DNA from: Streptococcus oralis subsp. tigurinus AZ_3a
GTDB lineage: Bacteria > Bacillota > Bacilli > Lactobacillales > Streptococcaceae
NCBI GenBank assembly: GCA_000344275.1
Contig: AORU01000001.1
Span: 214,765 to 278,764, forward strand
DNA: 64,000 bases
Reading direction: 5' to 3'
Part shown: positions 48,470-59,735 of the stretch, piece by piece
How the letters are laid out: the number at the start of each line of letters is the position of its first letter
Numbering within the stretch: position 1 is the stretch's first letter
Position numbers and translations under genes: made by a program
The notes under the pieces: generated by a model
Told to the model about the DNA's origin: nothing
The model's input: only the letters and a program-made list of their open reading frames with translations
Databases searched by the model: none

Positions 48470-49859
48470 CTTCTGTGAGGGTTGAATGATGGTAACCGTA
48501 AGTAAAGTAAATGATTAGACCAACTACAAGAGCAATGCCAAAGGCAATCCAGGTATCTAGACTATATTGAAGCATAAAGGAAACACAGATAAGGATGGAA
48601 AGGATTGGCAAAAGTGGCACCAAAGGAGTTTTAAACTCTCCTTTTTTAGGCATACCTTTATCTTTTCTGAGTTTTATTATTCCGTAGGCTAGTAAAATGA
48701 GATAAGCTAAGGTACAGATATTTAAAAAGGCTGCAATACTGGCTAGAGGGAACACTCCTGCAGCAAGGGCTGAAACAACTCCTGTTAAGAGGGTCGCATT
48801 TTTAGGAACGCGACTGGTCTTGCTTAATTGTTTGAAGCTTTGAGGTAAAAGTCCATCACGTGCTAAGCTATATATCATTCGAGACAAAGCATAAGTCATG
48901 GAAATACATACCGTTATCAGGGTGAGAATGGCTACAAGCGAAACATAGTTGGCTGCCCAACCGATACCAATACTCCGTAATGAAAATGCTACTGCATCGT
49001 CCACATTGAGCTTACTATAGTGAACAATCCCTGTCAATACTAAGGTTACCAAAGCATAGAGAATGGTGACGATTGTCAGAGAAAGTACAATTCCTCGAGG
49101 AATATTTTTTTGCGGGCTTTGGATTTCATCAACTGCCATGGAAATAGACTCAAATCCGAGAAATCCAAAGAACATCAAAGATGCACCTGCCATAATCCCA
49201 GTGCTTCCTCCATAAATCTGGCCAAAGCCAAAAGGAGCAAAATTTGACCAATTTTCAGGCTTGATGTACCAAATACCAACTAGGATAAATAAGGCTAGAG
49301 CAGAAAATTTCAAGATTACTAGAAGCGAATTAAAGCGTAAGGCTGCCTTGGAATTTAATAAAACCAATCCCGTTACCAAGGTAAGTACTAGAATAGGCAG
49401 AAGATCGATATAGGTTCCCTGTTCAGGATTAAAGGTGCCATTCAAGGCTTGGGGCATGGAGATACCATAATCACTGAGTAAGCCCTTAAAGTAAGCCGCC
49501 CAGCCAGACGCCACACCAGATACGGCAGTCATGAATTCCATGATGGTCAACCAGCCAGCAATCCAGGCTGGCAATTCTCCTAAAATCGCATAGAGGTAAC
49601 TATAAGCACCACCAGTAGCAGGCACACGAGAAGCAAATTCTGCGAAAAAGAGGGCTGATAGAGAAACACACAGGGCAGAAATAACAATGGAAATCACTAG
49701 TGATGGACCAGCTAGGGTAGCCGCTGCTGTTCCTGTAATGGTGAAAATCCCTGTCCCCACCATGGCACCGATTCCCAATAGAATCAAATCCCACAATTTC
49801 AAATGGCGACGCATCTCTGTCTGTCTCAGACTAACATCCTTGGTTCTAAAAATATTCAT
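48462..49859 (-). CDS. APC family amino acid permease
   Basis: A 465-aa permease with 12 predicted helices. N-terminal cytoplasmic RHLKLWDLILLGIGAMVGTGIF is the APC hallmark, with GGAYSYLYAILGELPAWIAGW in the next helices and FDAVDE-like GFESISMAVDEIQSPQKNIPRG in the middle. It most resembles the cationic amino acid transporter/YfnA-type branch. Substrate not determinable. Monocistronic, convergent with the yitT-like gene. Confidence 0.9.
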   Translation of the reverse strand: MNIFRTKDVSLRQTEMRRHLKLWDLILLGIGAMVGTGIFTITGTAAATLAGPSLVISIVISALCVSLSALFFAEFASRVPATGGAYSYLYAILGELPAWIAGWLTIMEFMTAVSGVASGWAAYFKGLLSDYGISMPQALNGTFNPEQGTYIDLLPILVLTLVTGLVLLNSKAALRFNSLLVILKFSALALFILVGIWYIKPENWSNFAPFGFGQIYGGSTGIMAGASLMFFGFLGFESISMAVDEIQSPQKNIPRGIVLSLTIVTILYALVTLVLTGIVHYSKLNVDDAVAFSLRSIGIGWAANYVSLVAILTLITVCISMTYALSRMIYSLARDGLLPQSFKQLSKTSRVPKNATLLTGVVSALAAGVFPLASIAAFLNICTLAYLILLAYGIIKLRKDKGMPKKGEFKTPLVPLLPILSILICVSFMLQYSLDTWIAFGIALVVGLIIYFTYGYHHSTLTEEK

Positions 49860-49934
49860 ACTTCATCTCCACTAAATATAGTTGTTTTATTTTACCATAT
49901 AAAAGCATTTTTGTGAATATTTATTAGGTCCTTT

Positions 49935-49973
49935 TTTGAAAAAAATTCTGAACAGAAAGGATTCCTGTTCAGA
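49935..49973 (-). terminator. terminator of the suf operon
   Basis: TCTGAACAG/CTGTTCAGA stem, 9-nt loop, then ATTTTTTTC. Confidence 0.87.
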
Positions 49974-49985
49974 TTTTGCATATTC

Positions 49986-51398
49986 TTATCCGACTGAACC
50001 TTCCATTTCATAGCTAATCAAGCGGTTCAGCTCAACTGCGTATTCCATTGGAAGTTCTTTTGTGAAGGGCTCGACAAATCCCATGACAATCATTTCTGTT
50101 GCCTCAGATTCTGACAATCCACGACTCATGAGGTAATAGAGTTGTTCCTCTGAAATCTTAGATACTTTGGCTTCGTGCTCCAAAGCAACTTGTGAGTTGT
50201 GAATTTCATTAAATGGAATGGTATCTGACGCTGATAAATCATCCATGATAATGGTATCACACTCGATGTGAGAAACAGATTTCTTAGAGTTCTTGTTAAA
50301 GGTTACTTGTCCACGGTAGTCCACCTTTCCTCCGCCTTTAGCGATGGATTTAGACACGATAGAGGAGCTTGTATGTGGAGCGTTGTGGATCATCTTGGCA
50401 CCCGTATCCTGGTGTTGCCCTGCGTTAGCAAAGGCGATTGAAAGCATGGTACCACGCGCCCCTTCTCCATCCAGGTAAACAGATGGGTATTTCATGGTTG
50501 TTTTGGCACCCAAGTTACCATCGATCCACTCAACAGTCGCATCTTTCAAGGCTTTGGCACGTTTCGTTACTAGGTTATAAACGTTATCTGACCAGTTTTG
50601 AATAGTCGTATAACGCATATAAGCTCCGTCCAAGGCAAAGATTTCTACGATGGCAGCGTGCAGGCTATTACTTGAATATGTTGGTGCTGTACATCCTTCA
50701 ACGTAGTGTACGCTTGCTCCCTCATCAACGATAATTAAAGTACGTTCGAACTGACCTGTATTTTCGTTATTGATACGGAAGTAGGTTTGAAGTGGAATAT
50801 CTACCTTGACACCTTTTGGCACGTAGATAAAGGTTCCACCCGACCATACTGCTGAGTTGAGGGCTGCCAACTTGTTATCTGTCGGTGGTACCAACTTAGC
50901 AAAGTATTGTTTAAACAAGTCTGGGTATTCCTTGAGGGCAGAATCCGTATCTGTAAAGATAATCCCCAATTTCTGGAACTCTTCCTTCATGTTATGGTAA
51001 ACCACTTCTGACTCATACTGGGCAGAAGCTCCTGCTAGATAAGCACGTTCAGCTTCTGGAATCCCGATACGTTCAAAGGTTTCTTTGATTTTCTCAGGAA
51101 CTTCATCCCAAGAACGGGCAGGTTTATCAGAAGGTTTTTGGTAGTAAATCAAGTCATCAAAGTCAATCTCTGACAAGTCTGCTCCCCAGGTTTGCATAGG
51201 CATTTTTTTGAAGGTTTCATAAGACTTCAAACGGAATTCTAACATCCACTCAGGTTCTCCCTTAGCAGCTGATAATTCGCGAATGACTTCTTCGTTCAAT
51301 CCTTTTCCTGTCGATAGGACAGGCTCTACATCGTCATGGAAACCAAATTTATATTCACCAAGGTCAATTGGTTTTGGTTCTACTCTTTCTTCAGCCAT
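49986..51398 (-). CDS. sufB: Fe-S cluster assembly protein SufB
   Basis: SufB (470 aa), scaffold component of the SufBCD complex. The beta-helix core (SufBD family) includes [20 protein letters not shown] with a conserved Cys, and [20 protein letters not shown]. Start [10 protein letters not shown] after GAAAGGATATT. Last gene of sufC-sufD-sufS-sufU-sufB, the only Fe-S assembly system normally found in streptococci; it would serve LeuC among others. Confidence 0.97.
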   Translation of the reverse strand: MAEERVEPKPIDLGEYKFGFHDDVEPVLSTGKGLNEEVIRELSAAKGEPEWMLEFRLKSYETFKKMPMQTWGADLSEIDFDDLIYYQKPSDKPARSWDEVPEKIKETFERIGIPEAERAYLAGASAQYESEVVYHNMKEEFQKLGIIFTDTDSALKEYPDLFKQYFAKLVPPTDNKLAALNSAVWSGGTFIYVPKGVKVDIPLQTYFRINNENTGQFERTLIIVDEGASVHYVEGCTAPTYSSNSLHAAIVEIFALDGAYMRYTTIQNWSDNVYNLVTKRAKALKDATVEWIDGNLGAKTTMKYPSVYLDGEGARGTMLSIAFANAGQHQDTGAKMIHNAPHTSSSIVSKSIAKGGGKVDYRGQVTFNKNSKKSVSHIECDTIIMDDLSASDTIPFNEIHNSQVALEHEAKVSKISEEQLYYLMSRGLSESEATEMIVMGFVEPFTKELPMEYAVELNRLISYEMEGSVG

Positions 51399-51455
51399 AA
51401 TATCCTTTCTTTCATTCTTCATTTCTACTGATTCGTAAGACAAAAGAAACTTGTC

Positions 51456-54382
<2,927 letters not shown>

Positions 54383-54409
54383 TTACTTCTCCTAAAAGAT
54401 ACGAGGGAA

Positions 54410-55180
54410 TTACAATTCTTCCTTGTAGTCATAGCCAAGTTCTTCAGCTAGTTTTGCGTATCCTTCACGCTCCAAACGCGCAGCCAATTCTGGACCACCA
54501 GAAAGGACAACACGACCTTCCATCATCACGTGTACCACGTCTGGTGTGATGTAGTTCAATAGACGTTGGTAGTGAGTGATGATCATAGCACCAAAGCCTT
54601 CGCTACGCATAGCATTGACACCTTTAGACACAACTTTAAGAGCATCGATATCAAGACCTGAGTCAATCTCATCAAGAAGGGCAAAAGTTGGTTCCAACAT
54701 CAAGAGTTGTAGAATTTCATTACGTTTTTTCTCTCCACCAGAGAAACCTTCGTTGAGGTAGCGCTCTGCCATTTCTTCTTTCATGTTGAGCAATTCCATT
54801 TTTTCATCCAATTTAGTGATGAACTCGCGAATTGAAATCTTTTCATCGTCTTCTTTACCAGCATTCATAGCTGCTCGAAGAAACTCAGCGTTAGTAATTC
54901 CAGGAATTTCTGATGGGTATTGCATAGCAAGGAAAAGTCCCATACGCGCGCGTTCGTCCACTTCCAACTCAAGGATGTTTACGCCATCAAACAAGACCTC
55001 CCCTTTGGTAACTTCATAGTTTGGATTTCCCATGATAGCGGCAGAAAGAGTCGATTTACCAGTACCATTTGGTCCCATGATAGCAGCGATTTCTCCTGTT
55101 TTCAGAGTCAGATTGACTCCTTTCAAAATTTCTTTCCCTTCAATCTCAACGTGAAGATCTTTGATCTCTAATACTGACAT
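54410..55180 (-). CDS. sufC: Fe-S cluster assembly ATPase SufC
   Basis: An ABC-type ATPase (256 aa) powering SufBCD. Walker A GPNGTGKSTL (about 36-45), signature SGGEKKRNEI, Walker B FALLDEIDSGLDIDAL, switch His in ITHYQRLL. Start MSVLEIKDLHV after GAAAGGAATTATC; a longer frame is not conserved. First gene of the suf operon. Confidence 0.97.
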   Translation of the reverse strand: MSVLEIKDLHVEIEGKEILKGVNLTLKTGEIAAIMGPNGTGKSTLSAAIMGNPNYEVTKGEVLFDGVNILELEVDERARMGLFLAMQYPSEIPGITNAEFLRAAMNAGKEDDEKISIREFITKLDEKMELLNMKEEMAERYLNEGFSGGEKKRNEILQLLMLEPTFALLDEIDSGLDIDALKVVSKGVNAMRSEGFGAMIITHYQRLLNYITPDVVHVMMEGRVVLSGGPELAARLEREGYAKLAEELGYDYKEEL

Positions 55181-55279
55181 GATAATTCCTTTCTTTTTCA
55201 GGCCTATTTCCTTTATCCTTTGAGAAATCACTTACATTTCTCTAAAAATACAAGAAAAGATCCATAAATATACCCTACT

Positions 55280-55288
55280 AGTATAACA
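55280..55288 (-). promoter_or_regulatory. putative extended -10 box of the suf operon
   Basis: TGTTATACT placed at the end of the T-tract of the preceding terminator; poor -35. About 100 nt upstream of sufC, leaving a long 5' UTR. Confidence 0.4.
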
Positions 55289-55309
55289 AAAAAAAGCCTA
55301 AAAGGCTTT
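55287..55309 (-). terminator. terminator after the DUF3272 gene
   Basis: AAAGCC/GGCTTT stem with a 5-nt loop and a T8 tail. Confidence 0.75.
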
Positions 55310-55331
55310 GATTTTGTCTAGAAGCTTGGAG

Positions 55332-55526
55332 CTAGTCCTTGCGGTTTAGGTGCTGATCAATGGTGTCTACAATTTTTCCCATCACGTAACTTAACCTAAA
55401 ATTTCGAAAGAGTAGAATGGCCCAAAAGGCTGCCATGAAATAACGCCCGGTCATCCAGGCTTCATTGAAAAAATAAGTCTCAGCAGCCGTAAATAACGTT
55501 ATCATAATAAATTGTTGTCTATTCAT
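55332..55526 (-). CDS. DUF3272 small membrane protein
   Basis: A 64-aa protein with two short hydrophobic helices (about 6-20 and 28-44) and a soluble C-terminus (YVMGKIVDTIDQHLNRKD). It matches a short streptococcal family known as DUF3272; function unknown. The ATG has an extended -10 (TGATACAAT) exactly 6 nt upstream and no Shine-Dalgarno, a third example of the leaderless layout. Downstream of dnaX. Confidence 0.78.
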   Translation of the reverse strand: MNRQQFIMITLFTAAETYFFNEAWMTGRYFMAAFWAILLFRNFRLSYVMGKIVDTIDQHLNRKD

Positions 55527-55532
55527 AAACTT

Positions 55533-55541
55533 ATTGTATCA
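55533..55541 (-). promoter_or_regulatory. extended -10 box of the DUF3272 gene, leaderless arrangement
   Basis: TGATACAAT, six bases, ATG. The -10 is TACAAT, one mismatch from consensus. It overlaps the 5' side of the gap after dnaX. Confidence 0.5.
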
Positions 55542-55553
55542 TGAAATCTTTCT

Positions 55554-57212
55554 TTAGTCTTCCTCTACCTTCACTTTATCAGCCAGAAATTCAAATCCTT
55601 CTGGAATCAAACTCTCTTCTTCCACCTCTTGATTGGTTTGAGAAGACTTGTTTTTAGCTGAAAATGCTGCTCGAACCTCTTTCCATTCCTCCATGGAAAT
55701 GGCTAAAATCTCAGGTGAAAAACCTGCTGCCTGACTGAGGATGTTGCCAAACATGGTATTGAGATTGTCCCGTTTCATGGTTTGCCCTGCATTGAAATTA
55801 GACTCAAAGGCTAAAATAGCATGATGTTCATTGGCCGCAACTGGTTGAGAACCAACAAGCAGAGCCTTATCCGGACCAGCTAAGCTTTCGATCACTTCTC
55901 CCCATGCATTCTGGAGGCGAATCAAGTTTTGCCGTGCCAAATCAGGATTTTCGACAGCTTCTTGCAGGATAGTCTGAACTTTATTACGGTCTACTCGATA
56001 GACTGTCTTGGAAGTGGTTGGACGGCTAGGGACTGGCACCACTTGTTTAGGAGCTGTTCCAACATTGGCAAGTTCTTGTTTGAGACGAACTACTTCCTGT
56101 CTCAGTGCAGAAATTTCACTTTCGACAGTTTCTGAAAGCACTGATTCAGGCTTGATCTCAGCTAAACGAATGGTCATCATCTCAGCATAAATCTTAGGTT
56201 GCAGGCTTGCTTTCATATCTGCCAAACTCACAGTCGCTATTCGAATCATTTCAAAGAGGCTTTCCTGAGATAAAGCTAGATTGTCCATAAAAACTGGACT
56301 ATGATGAGTATTTTCGCCACCAGTCTGAACAACTAATAGATCCCGCAAATACTGCAAGAGATCCGTCACAAAACGAGTCATGCTCTTGCCATTCTCAAAT
56401 AAAAGATTCAGAGAATCAAGCGCTTTTGGGACATCCTGCTGGGACAAGGCAGCTACATAGTCATCTAGTGCTGATAAACTAATGGTGCCTGTAATCTCCT
56501 CAGAGATAGCAGTCGTGAGCTCGTTTCCCTGTGTTAAACTCAAGGCTTGATCCAGAATGGACAAGGCATCCCGCATTCCACCTTCAGCTCGTCTGGCAAT
56601 GATTTCCACAGCCTCCGGTTCAGAACTGATATTTTCTTTTTCTAGAATATGATAAATATGCTCCTTGATATCTTGAGTTTTAATCGATTTGAACTCAAAA
56701 CGTTGAACACGCGATAAAATGGTTGCAGGAATCTTATGCAATTCAGTGGTCGCCAAGATAAAGACAACATTTTGAGTTGGCTCCTCAAGAGTCTTCAAAA
56801 GCGCATTAAAGGCTCCCGTAGACAGCATATGAACCTCGTCTATGATATAGACCTTATAACGTGCCAAGCTAGGTGCATAGGTAGATTTGTCACGAATTTC
56901 ACGGATTTCATCAACTCCATTATTTGAAGCCGCATCCATTTCAATAACATCTTCTAGGCTACCTTCTGTCACTGCCTGACAGATATAGCAGTTATTACAT
57001 GGTTCTCCGTCCACTTGGTTCGGACAGTTCATAGCCTTGGCAAAAATCTTGGCTACACTGGTCTTCCCAGTCCCACGAGGGCCCGAGAAAAGATAGGCAT
57101 GACTAATCTTTTCCTGCTCAACCGCTTGTTTTAGGGTTTTAGCCACAACTTCTTGACCTACTAGTTGTGAAAAAGTCTGACTTCTATATTTTCGATAAAG
57201 TGCTTGATACAT
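55554..57212 (-). CDS. dnaX: DNA polymerase III subunits gamma/tau
   Basis: The clamp-loader subunit (552 aa). Walker A GPRGTGKTSVAKIF (about 44-57), the zinc module CPNQVDGEPCNNCYIC (about 63-78), Walker B IIDEVHML and sensor I ATTELHKIP, followed by the tau region with a coiled-coil-like segment and an acidic C-terminus. The stop of the sulfoxide reductase-like gene overlaps its start by 1 nt. I did not find an obvious programmed frameshift site. Confidence 0.95.
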   Translation of the reverse strand: MYQALYRKYRSQTFSQLVGQEVVAKTLKQAVEQEKISHAYLFSGPRGTGKTSVAKIFAKAMNCPNQVDGEPCNNCYICQAVTEGSLEDVIEMDAASNNGVDEIREIRDKSTYAPSLARYKVYIIDEVHMLSTGAFNALLKTLEEPTQNVVFILATTELHKIPATILSRVQRFEFKSIKTQDIKEHIYHILEKENISSEPEAVEIIARRAEGGMRDALSILDQALSLTQGNELTTAISEEITGTISLSALDDYVAALSQQDVPKALDSLNLLFENGKSMTRFVTDLLQYLRDLLVVQTGGENTHHSPVFMDNLALSQESLFEMIRIATVSLADMKASLQPKIYAEMMTIRLAEIKPESVLSETVESEISALRQEVVRLKQELANVGTAPKQVVPVPSRPTTSKTVYRVDRNKVQTILQEAVENPDLARQNLIRLQNAWGEVIESLAGPDKALLVGSQPVAANEHHAILAFESNFNAGQTMKRDNLNTMFGNILSQAAGFSPEILAISMEEWKEVRAAFSAKNKSSQTNQEVEEESLIPEGFEFLADKVKVEED

Positions 57213-57709
57213 TAGGCTTTCTCCTCAAACATCGTAAAGTCCCATTCTGTCTTCTCAAGCAAAATAGCGACAAATTGTTCCAAGTAATCGCGGTCAATGG
57301 CATTGTAATCATCAATAAGTGAAGAATCCAGGTCTAAGACACCTAGCAATCGACCATTCTTGAGCATGGGAACTACGATTTCACTCTTGGCCTTACTATC
57401 GCAAGAAATGTAGTTTGGATATGTGCTCACATCCCCTACTAAAATAGTCTCTTGAAACTCAGCAGTTTCTCCACATACGCCTTTCCCAAGCGGAATACGA
57501 ATACAAGAAACACCACCCTGAAAAGGACCTAAAATCAACTCACTACCATCAAACAGATAAAAACCTGCAAATACAGTATTTGGAAAGCGAGATTTTAGGA
57601 GGGCGCTAGCATTCGAAAGATTGGCAAGAACATTGCTCTCACCCTCTAGTAAATAAGAGAGTTCCTCATTCAACAGTTGATAACGTGATTGTTTTTCTGA
57701 ATCTAACAT
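57212..57709 (-). CDS. GAF-domain free methionine-R-sulfoxide reductase
   Basis: A 165-aa single GAF domain of the fRMsr (YebR/YtsP) family, reducing free Met-R-sulfoxide. The three catalytic/resolving Cys are seen at [16 protein letters not shown] and [14 protein letters not shown], and the family end motif [17 protein letters not shown] is intact. The ATG follows the -10 box by 6 nt with no Shine-Dalgarno, so the dnaX transcript probably begins leaderless here. Confidence 0.88.
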   Translation of the reverse strand: MLDSEKQSRYQLLNEELSYLLEGESNVLANLSNASALLKSRFPNTVFAGFYLFDGSELILGPFQGGVSCIRIPLGKGVCGETAEFQETILVGDVSTYPNYISCDSKAKSEIVVPMLKNGRLLGVLDLDSSLIDDYNAIDRDYLEQFVAILLEKTEWDFTMFEEKA

Positions 57710-57715
57710 AAAACT

Positions 57716-57724
57716 ATTATATCA
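57716..57724 (-). promoter_or_regulatory. extended -10 box of the fRMsr-dnaX unit, leaderless arrangement
   Basis: TGATATAAT, AGTTTT, ATG: identical over 18 bases to the ribF start region. Confidence 0.6.
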
Positions 57725-57740
57725 AAAATGAGAAAGAGAC

Positions 57741-57775
57741 AAAAGAAAAATCCCTTGTTTTAAACAAAGGATTTT
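57741..57775 (-). terminator. terminator after rpsA
   Basis: AAATCCTTTGT/ACAAGGGATTT stem (one G-U) with a 5-nt loop, then TTCTTTTG. Confidence 0.82.
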
Positions 57776-57791
57776 GCGATTATCAATTTGA

Positions 57792-58994
57792 TTAAAGTTC
57801 GATATCACCGAACAAGTCAGCCATTGAGAATCCTGTTTGTGTTTCTGGAAGTTCAAAATCACGTTTTTCTTGACGTTTTGGACGACGTGGACGAGCAGCA
57901 CGTTTTTCTTCTTTTTGTCCTTCTTCTTGAGCTGGACGTTCTTCAAGAGCTTTGATAGAAAGAGATACGCGTTCTGCGTCAGCGTTAACATCAAGTACTT
58001 TAACAGTAACTTCTTGACCTACAGTAAGAGCTTCTTTGGGATTTTCGATACGTTTGTGTGAAATTTGTGATACGTGAACAAGTCCATCGATACCTGGCAA
58101 TACTTCAACAAATGCACCGAAGTCAGTCAAACGTTTAACTGTTCCTTCTACTACATCACCTTTAGCCAATTTTTGCTCAACGCCATCCCATGGTCCAGGT
58201 GTTGTTGCTTTAAGTGAAAGAGATACGCGTCCTTCTTCTTCATTAAGATCAAGGACTTTAACTTCGATTTCTTCACCAACAGTTACAACTGATTTAGGTG
58301 ATACGTTACGTTCGTGTGATAATTCAGTCAAGTGAACCAATCCGTCGACACCACCGAGATCGATGAAAGCACCAAAGCTAGTGATACGAGCAACTTTACC
58401 AGTTACTACATCACCAACAGCTAATTTACTGAATACTTCAGCACGAGCTGCTGCAGTAGCTGCTTCAACAACTTCACGACGTGAAAGGATGAAGCGGTTT
58501 TCTTTAGGGTCAACTTCTTTGATTTTAGCATCAAATTCTTGACCTACGAAACGTTCAGTGTTACGTACGAAACGAGTATCCAACATTGAAGCTGGGATAA
58601 ATCCACGAACACCTTCAAATTCTACTGAAAGTCCACCTTTAACAGCACGAGTTCCTTTAACAGTAACAACTTCTTCTTCGCGTCCTACAAGTTTGTCCCA
58701 TGCTTTGCGAGCTTCAAGGCGTTTTTTAGATACAAGGTATGTAACTGTATCAGTATCTTTACCAACTACTTGACGAAGTACAAGAACATCCAATACTTCT
58801 CCTACTTTCACAAAGTCATTGATATCTGCATCGCGATCGTTTGTCAATTCGCGAAGAGTCAAGACACCTTCAACACCAGTCCCAGAGATTGCAACGTTAG
58901 CTTGAGTCACATCAACTGTCAATACTTCAGCACTAACAACATCACCAGGCTCAACTTGGCTAACGCTATTTAGCAAATCTTCAAATTCGTTCAT
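57792..58994 (-). CDS. rpsA: 30S ribosomal protein S1
   Basis: A 400-aa S1 with four S1 RNA-binding motifs (beginning about residues 16, 104, 189 and 275). Repeats are recognisable by GDVVTGKVARITSFGAFIDLGGVDGLVHLTE and KGDVVEGTVKRLTDFGAFVEV. It ends in a basic RPRRPKR tail and ADLFGDIEL. Four motifs is the normal low-GC Gram-positive form, shorter than the six of E. coli. Codon usage is strongly biased. Confidence 0.95.
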   Translation of the reverse strand: MNEFEDLLNSVSQVEPGDVVSAEVLTVDVTQANVAISGTGVEGVLTLRELTNDRDADINDFVKVGEVLDVLVLRQVVGKDTDTVTYLVSKKRLEARKAWDKLVGREEEVVTVKGTRAVKGGLSVEFEGVRGFIPASMLDTRFVRNTERFVGQEFDAKIKEVDPKENRFILSRREVVEAATAAARAEVFSKLAVGDVVTGKVARITSFGAFIDLGGVDGLVHLTELSHERNVSPKSVVTVGEEIEVKVLDLNEEEGRVSLSLKATTPGPWDGVEQKLAKGDVVEGTVKRLTDFGAFVEVLPGIDGLVHVSQISHKRIENPKEALTVGQEVTVKVLDVNADAERVSLSIKALEERPAQEEGQKEEKRAARPRRPKRQEKRDFELPETQTGFSMADLFGDIEL

Positions 58995-59159
58995 CTAAAA
59001 AATCCTCCAACAATCAAGTCTTTCCAAACTTGACATACTACTTATAATTTTTTTCCTAAGCACCCGCAAAGACATGTTCACATCGTTCACGCCTTTCAAT
59101 TATAAAAATAAAATACCCTAAGATATTTTTCTTTTTATCTTGAACTTATTACCTAAGAA

Positions 59160-59231
59160 CTGGGGTAGCTGGATTCGAACCAACGCATGAGGGAGTCAAA
59201 GTCCCTTGCCTTACCGCTTGGCTATACCCCA
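59160..59231 (-). tRNA. tRNA-Gln (TTG)
   Basis: 72 nt; acceptor TGGGGTA/TACCCCA with discriminator G, anticodon loop CTTTGAC (anticodon TTG), T-arm with TTCGAAT. CCA not encoded. Confidence 0.95.
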
Positions 59232-59239
59232 ATGATGAA

Positions 59240-59320
59240 TGGAGAGAGAGGGATTCGAACCCCCGAACCCGAAGGAGCGGATTTACAGTCCGCCGCGTTT
59301 AGCCTCTTCGCTATCTCTCC
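59240..59320 (-). tRNA. tRNA-Tyr (GTA)
   Basis: 81 nt class II tRNA; acceptor GGAGAGA/TCTCTCC, discriminator A, anticodon loop CTGTAAA (anticodon GTA), long variable arm (CTCCTTCGGGTTC region). Eight bases from tRNA-Gln. Confidence 0.95.
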
Positions 59321-59369
59321 AATGTTCAACGAAGACTATTATATCATGAAATTTTCAATAAAACAAGTA

Positions 59370-59600
59370 TTATTTTGTCAAATTATAGTTTTCAATCAAA
59401 ATTTCCACAGCTTTTTCAAGTTTTTTATAAAAACTATCGACATTTCCATTCTTTATGATGGCAAATTGGTTATCTAATTCGGCAATTTCGCCAATTACCT
59501 TTTTCCCGATTGTCAAAACGTAGCCTTCATAGCTGTCTTTTCCAACAGTAACTTTTGCATCTGTTAATTGAATTTCAATTTTCTTATCTTTTTTACTCAT
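59370..59600 (-). CDS. DUF2969 family protein
   Basis: A 76-aa protein beginning MSKKDKKIEIQLTDAKVTVG and ending LEKAVEILIENYNLTK, matching the small DUF2969 family of streptococci and lactobacilli. The start follows AGAGGTACAGT; an upstream in-frame ATG is not preceded by a site. Soluble, likely alpha/beta, function unknown. Confidence 0.82.
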   Translation of the reverse strand: MSKKDKKIEIQLTDAKVTVGKDSYEGYVLTIGKKVIGEIAELDNQFAIIKNGNVDSFYKKLEKAVEILIENYNLTK

Positions 59601-59651
59601 ACTGTACCTCTTTTCACTTTCTCTATTGTACAAGAAAAAACTCAAACTAGC

Positions 59652-59694
59652 AAGAAAAAACTCCATTTCAGCCATTACAACTGCTATGGAGTTT
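59652..59694 (-). terminator. terminator after the cytolysin gene
   Basis: AAACTCCAT/ATGGAGTTT stem enclosing a smaller AGC/GCT pairing, then TTTC on the minus strand. Confidence 0.72.
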
Positions 59695-59735
59695 CACTTT
59701 AACTAATTATTTATGTATCTTTGCAAATTAACCTC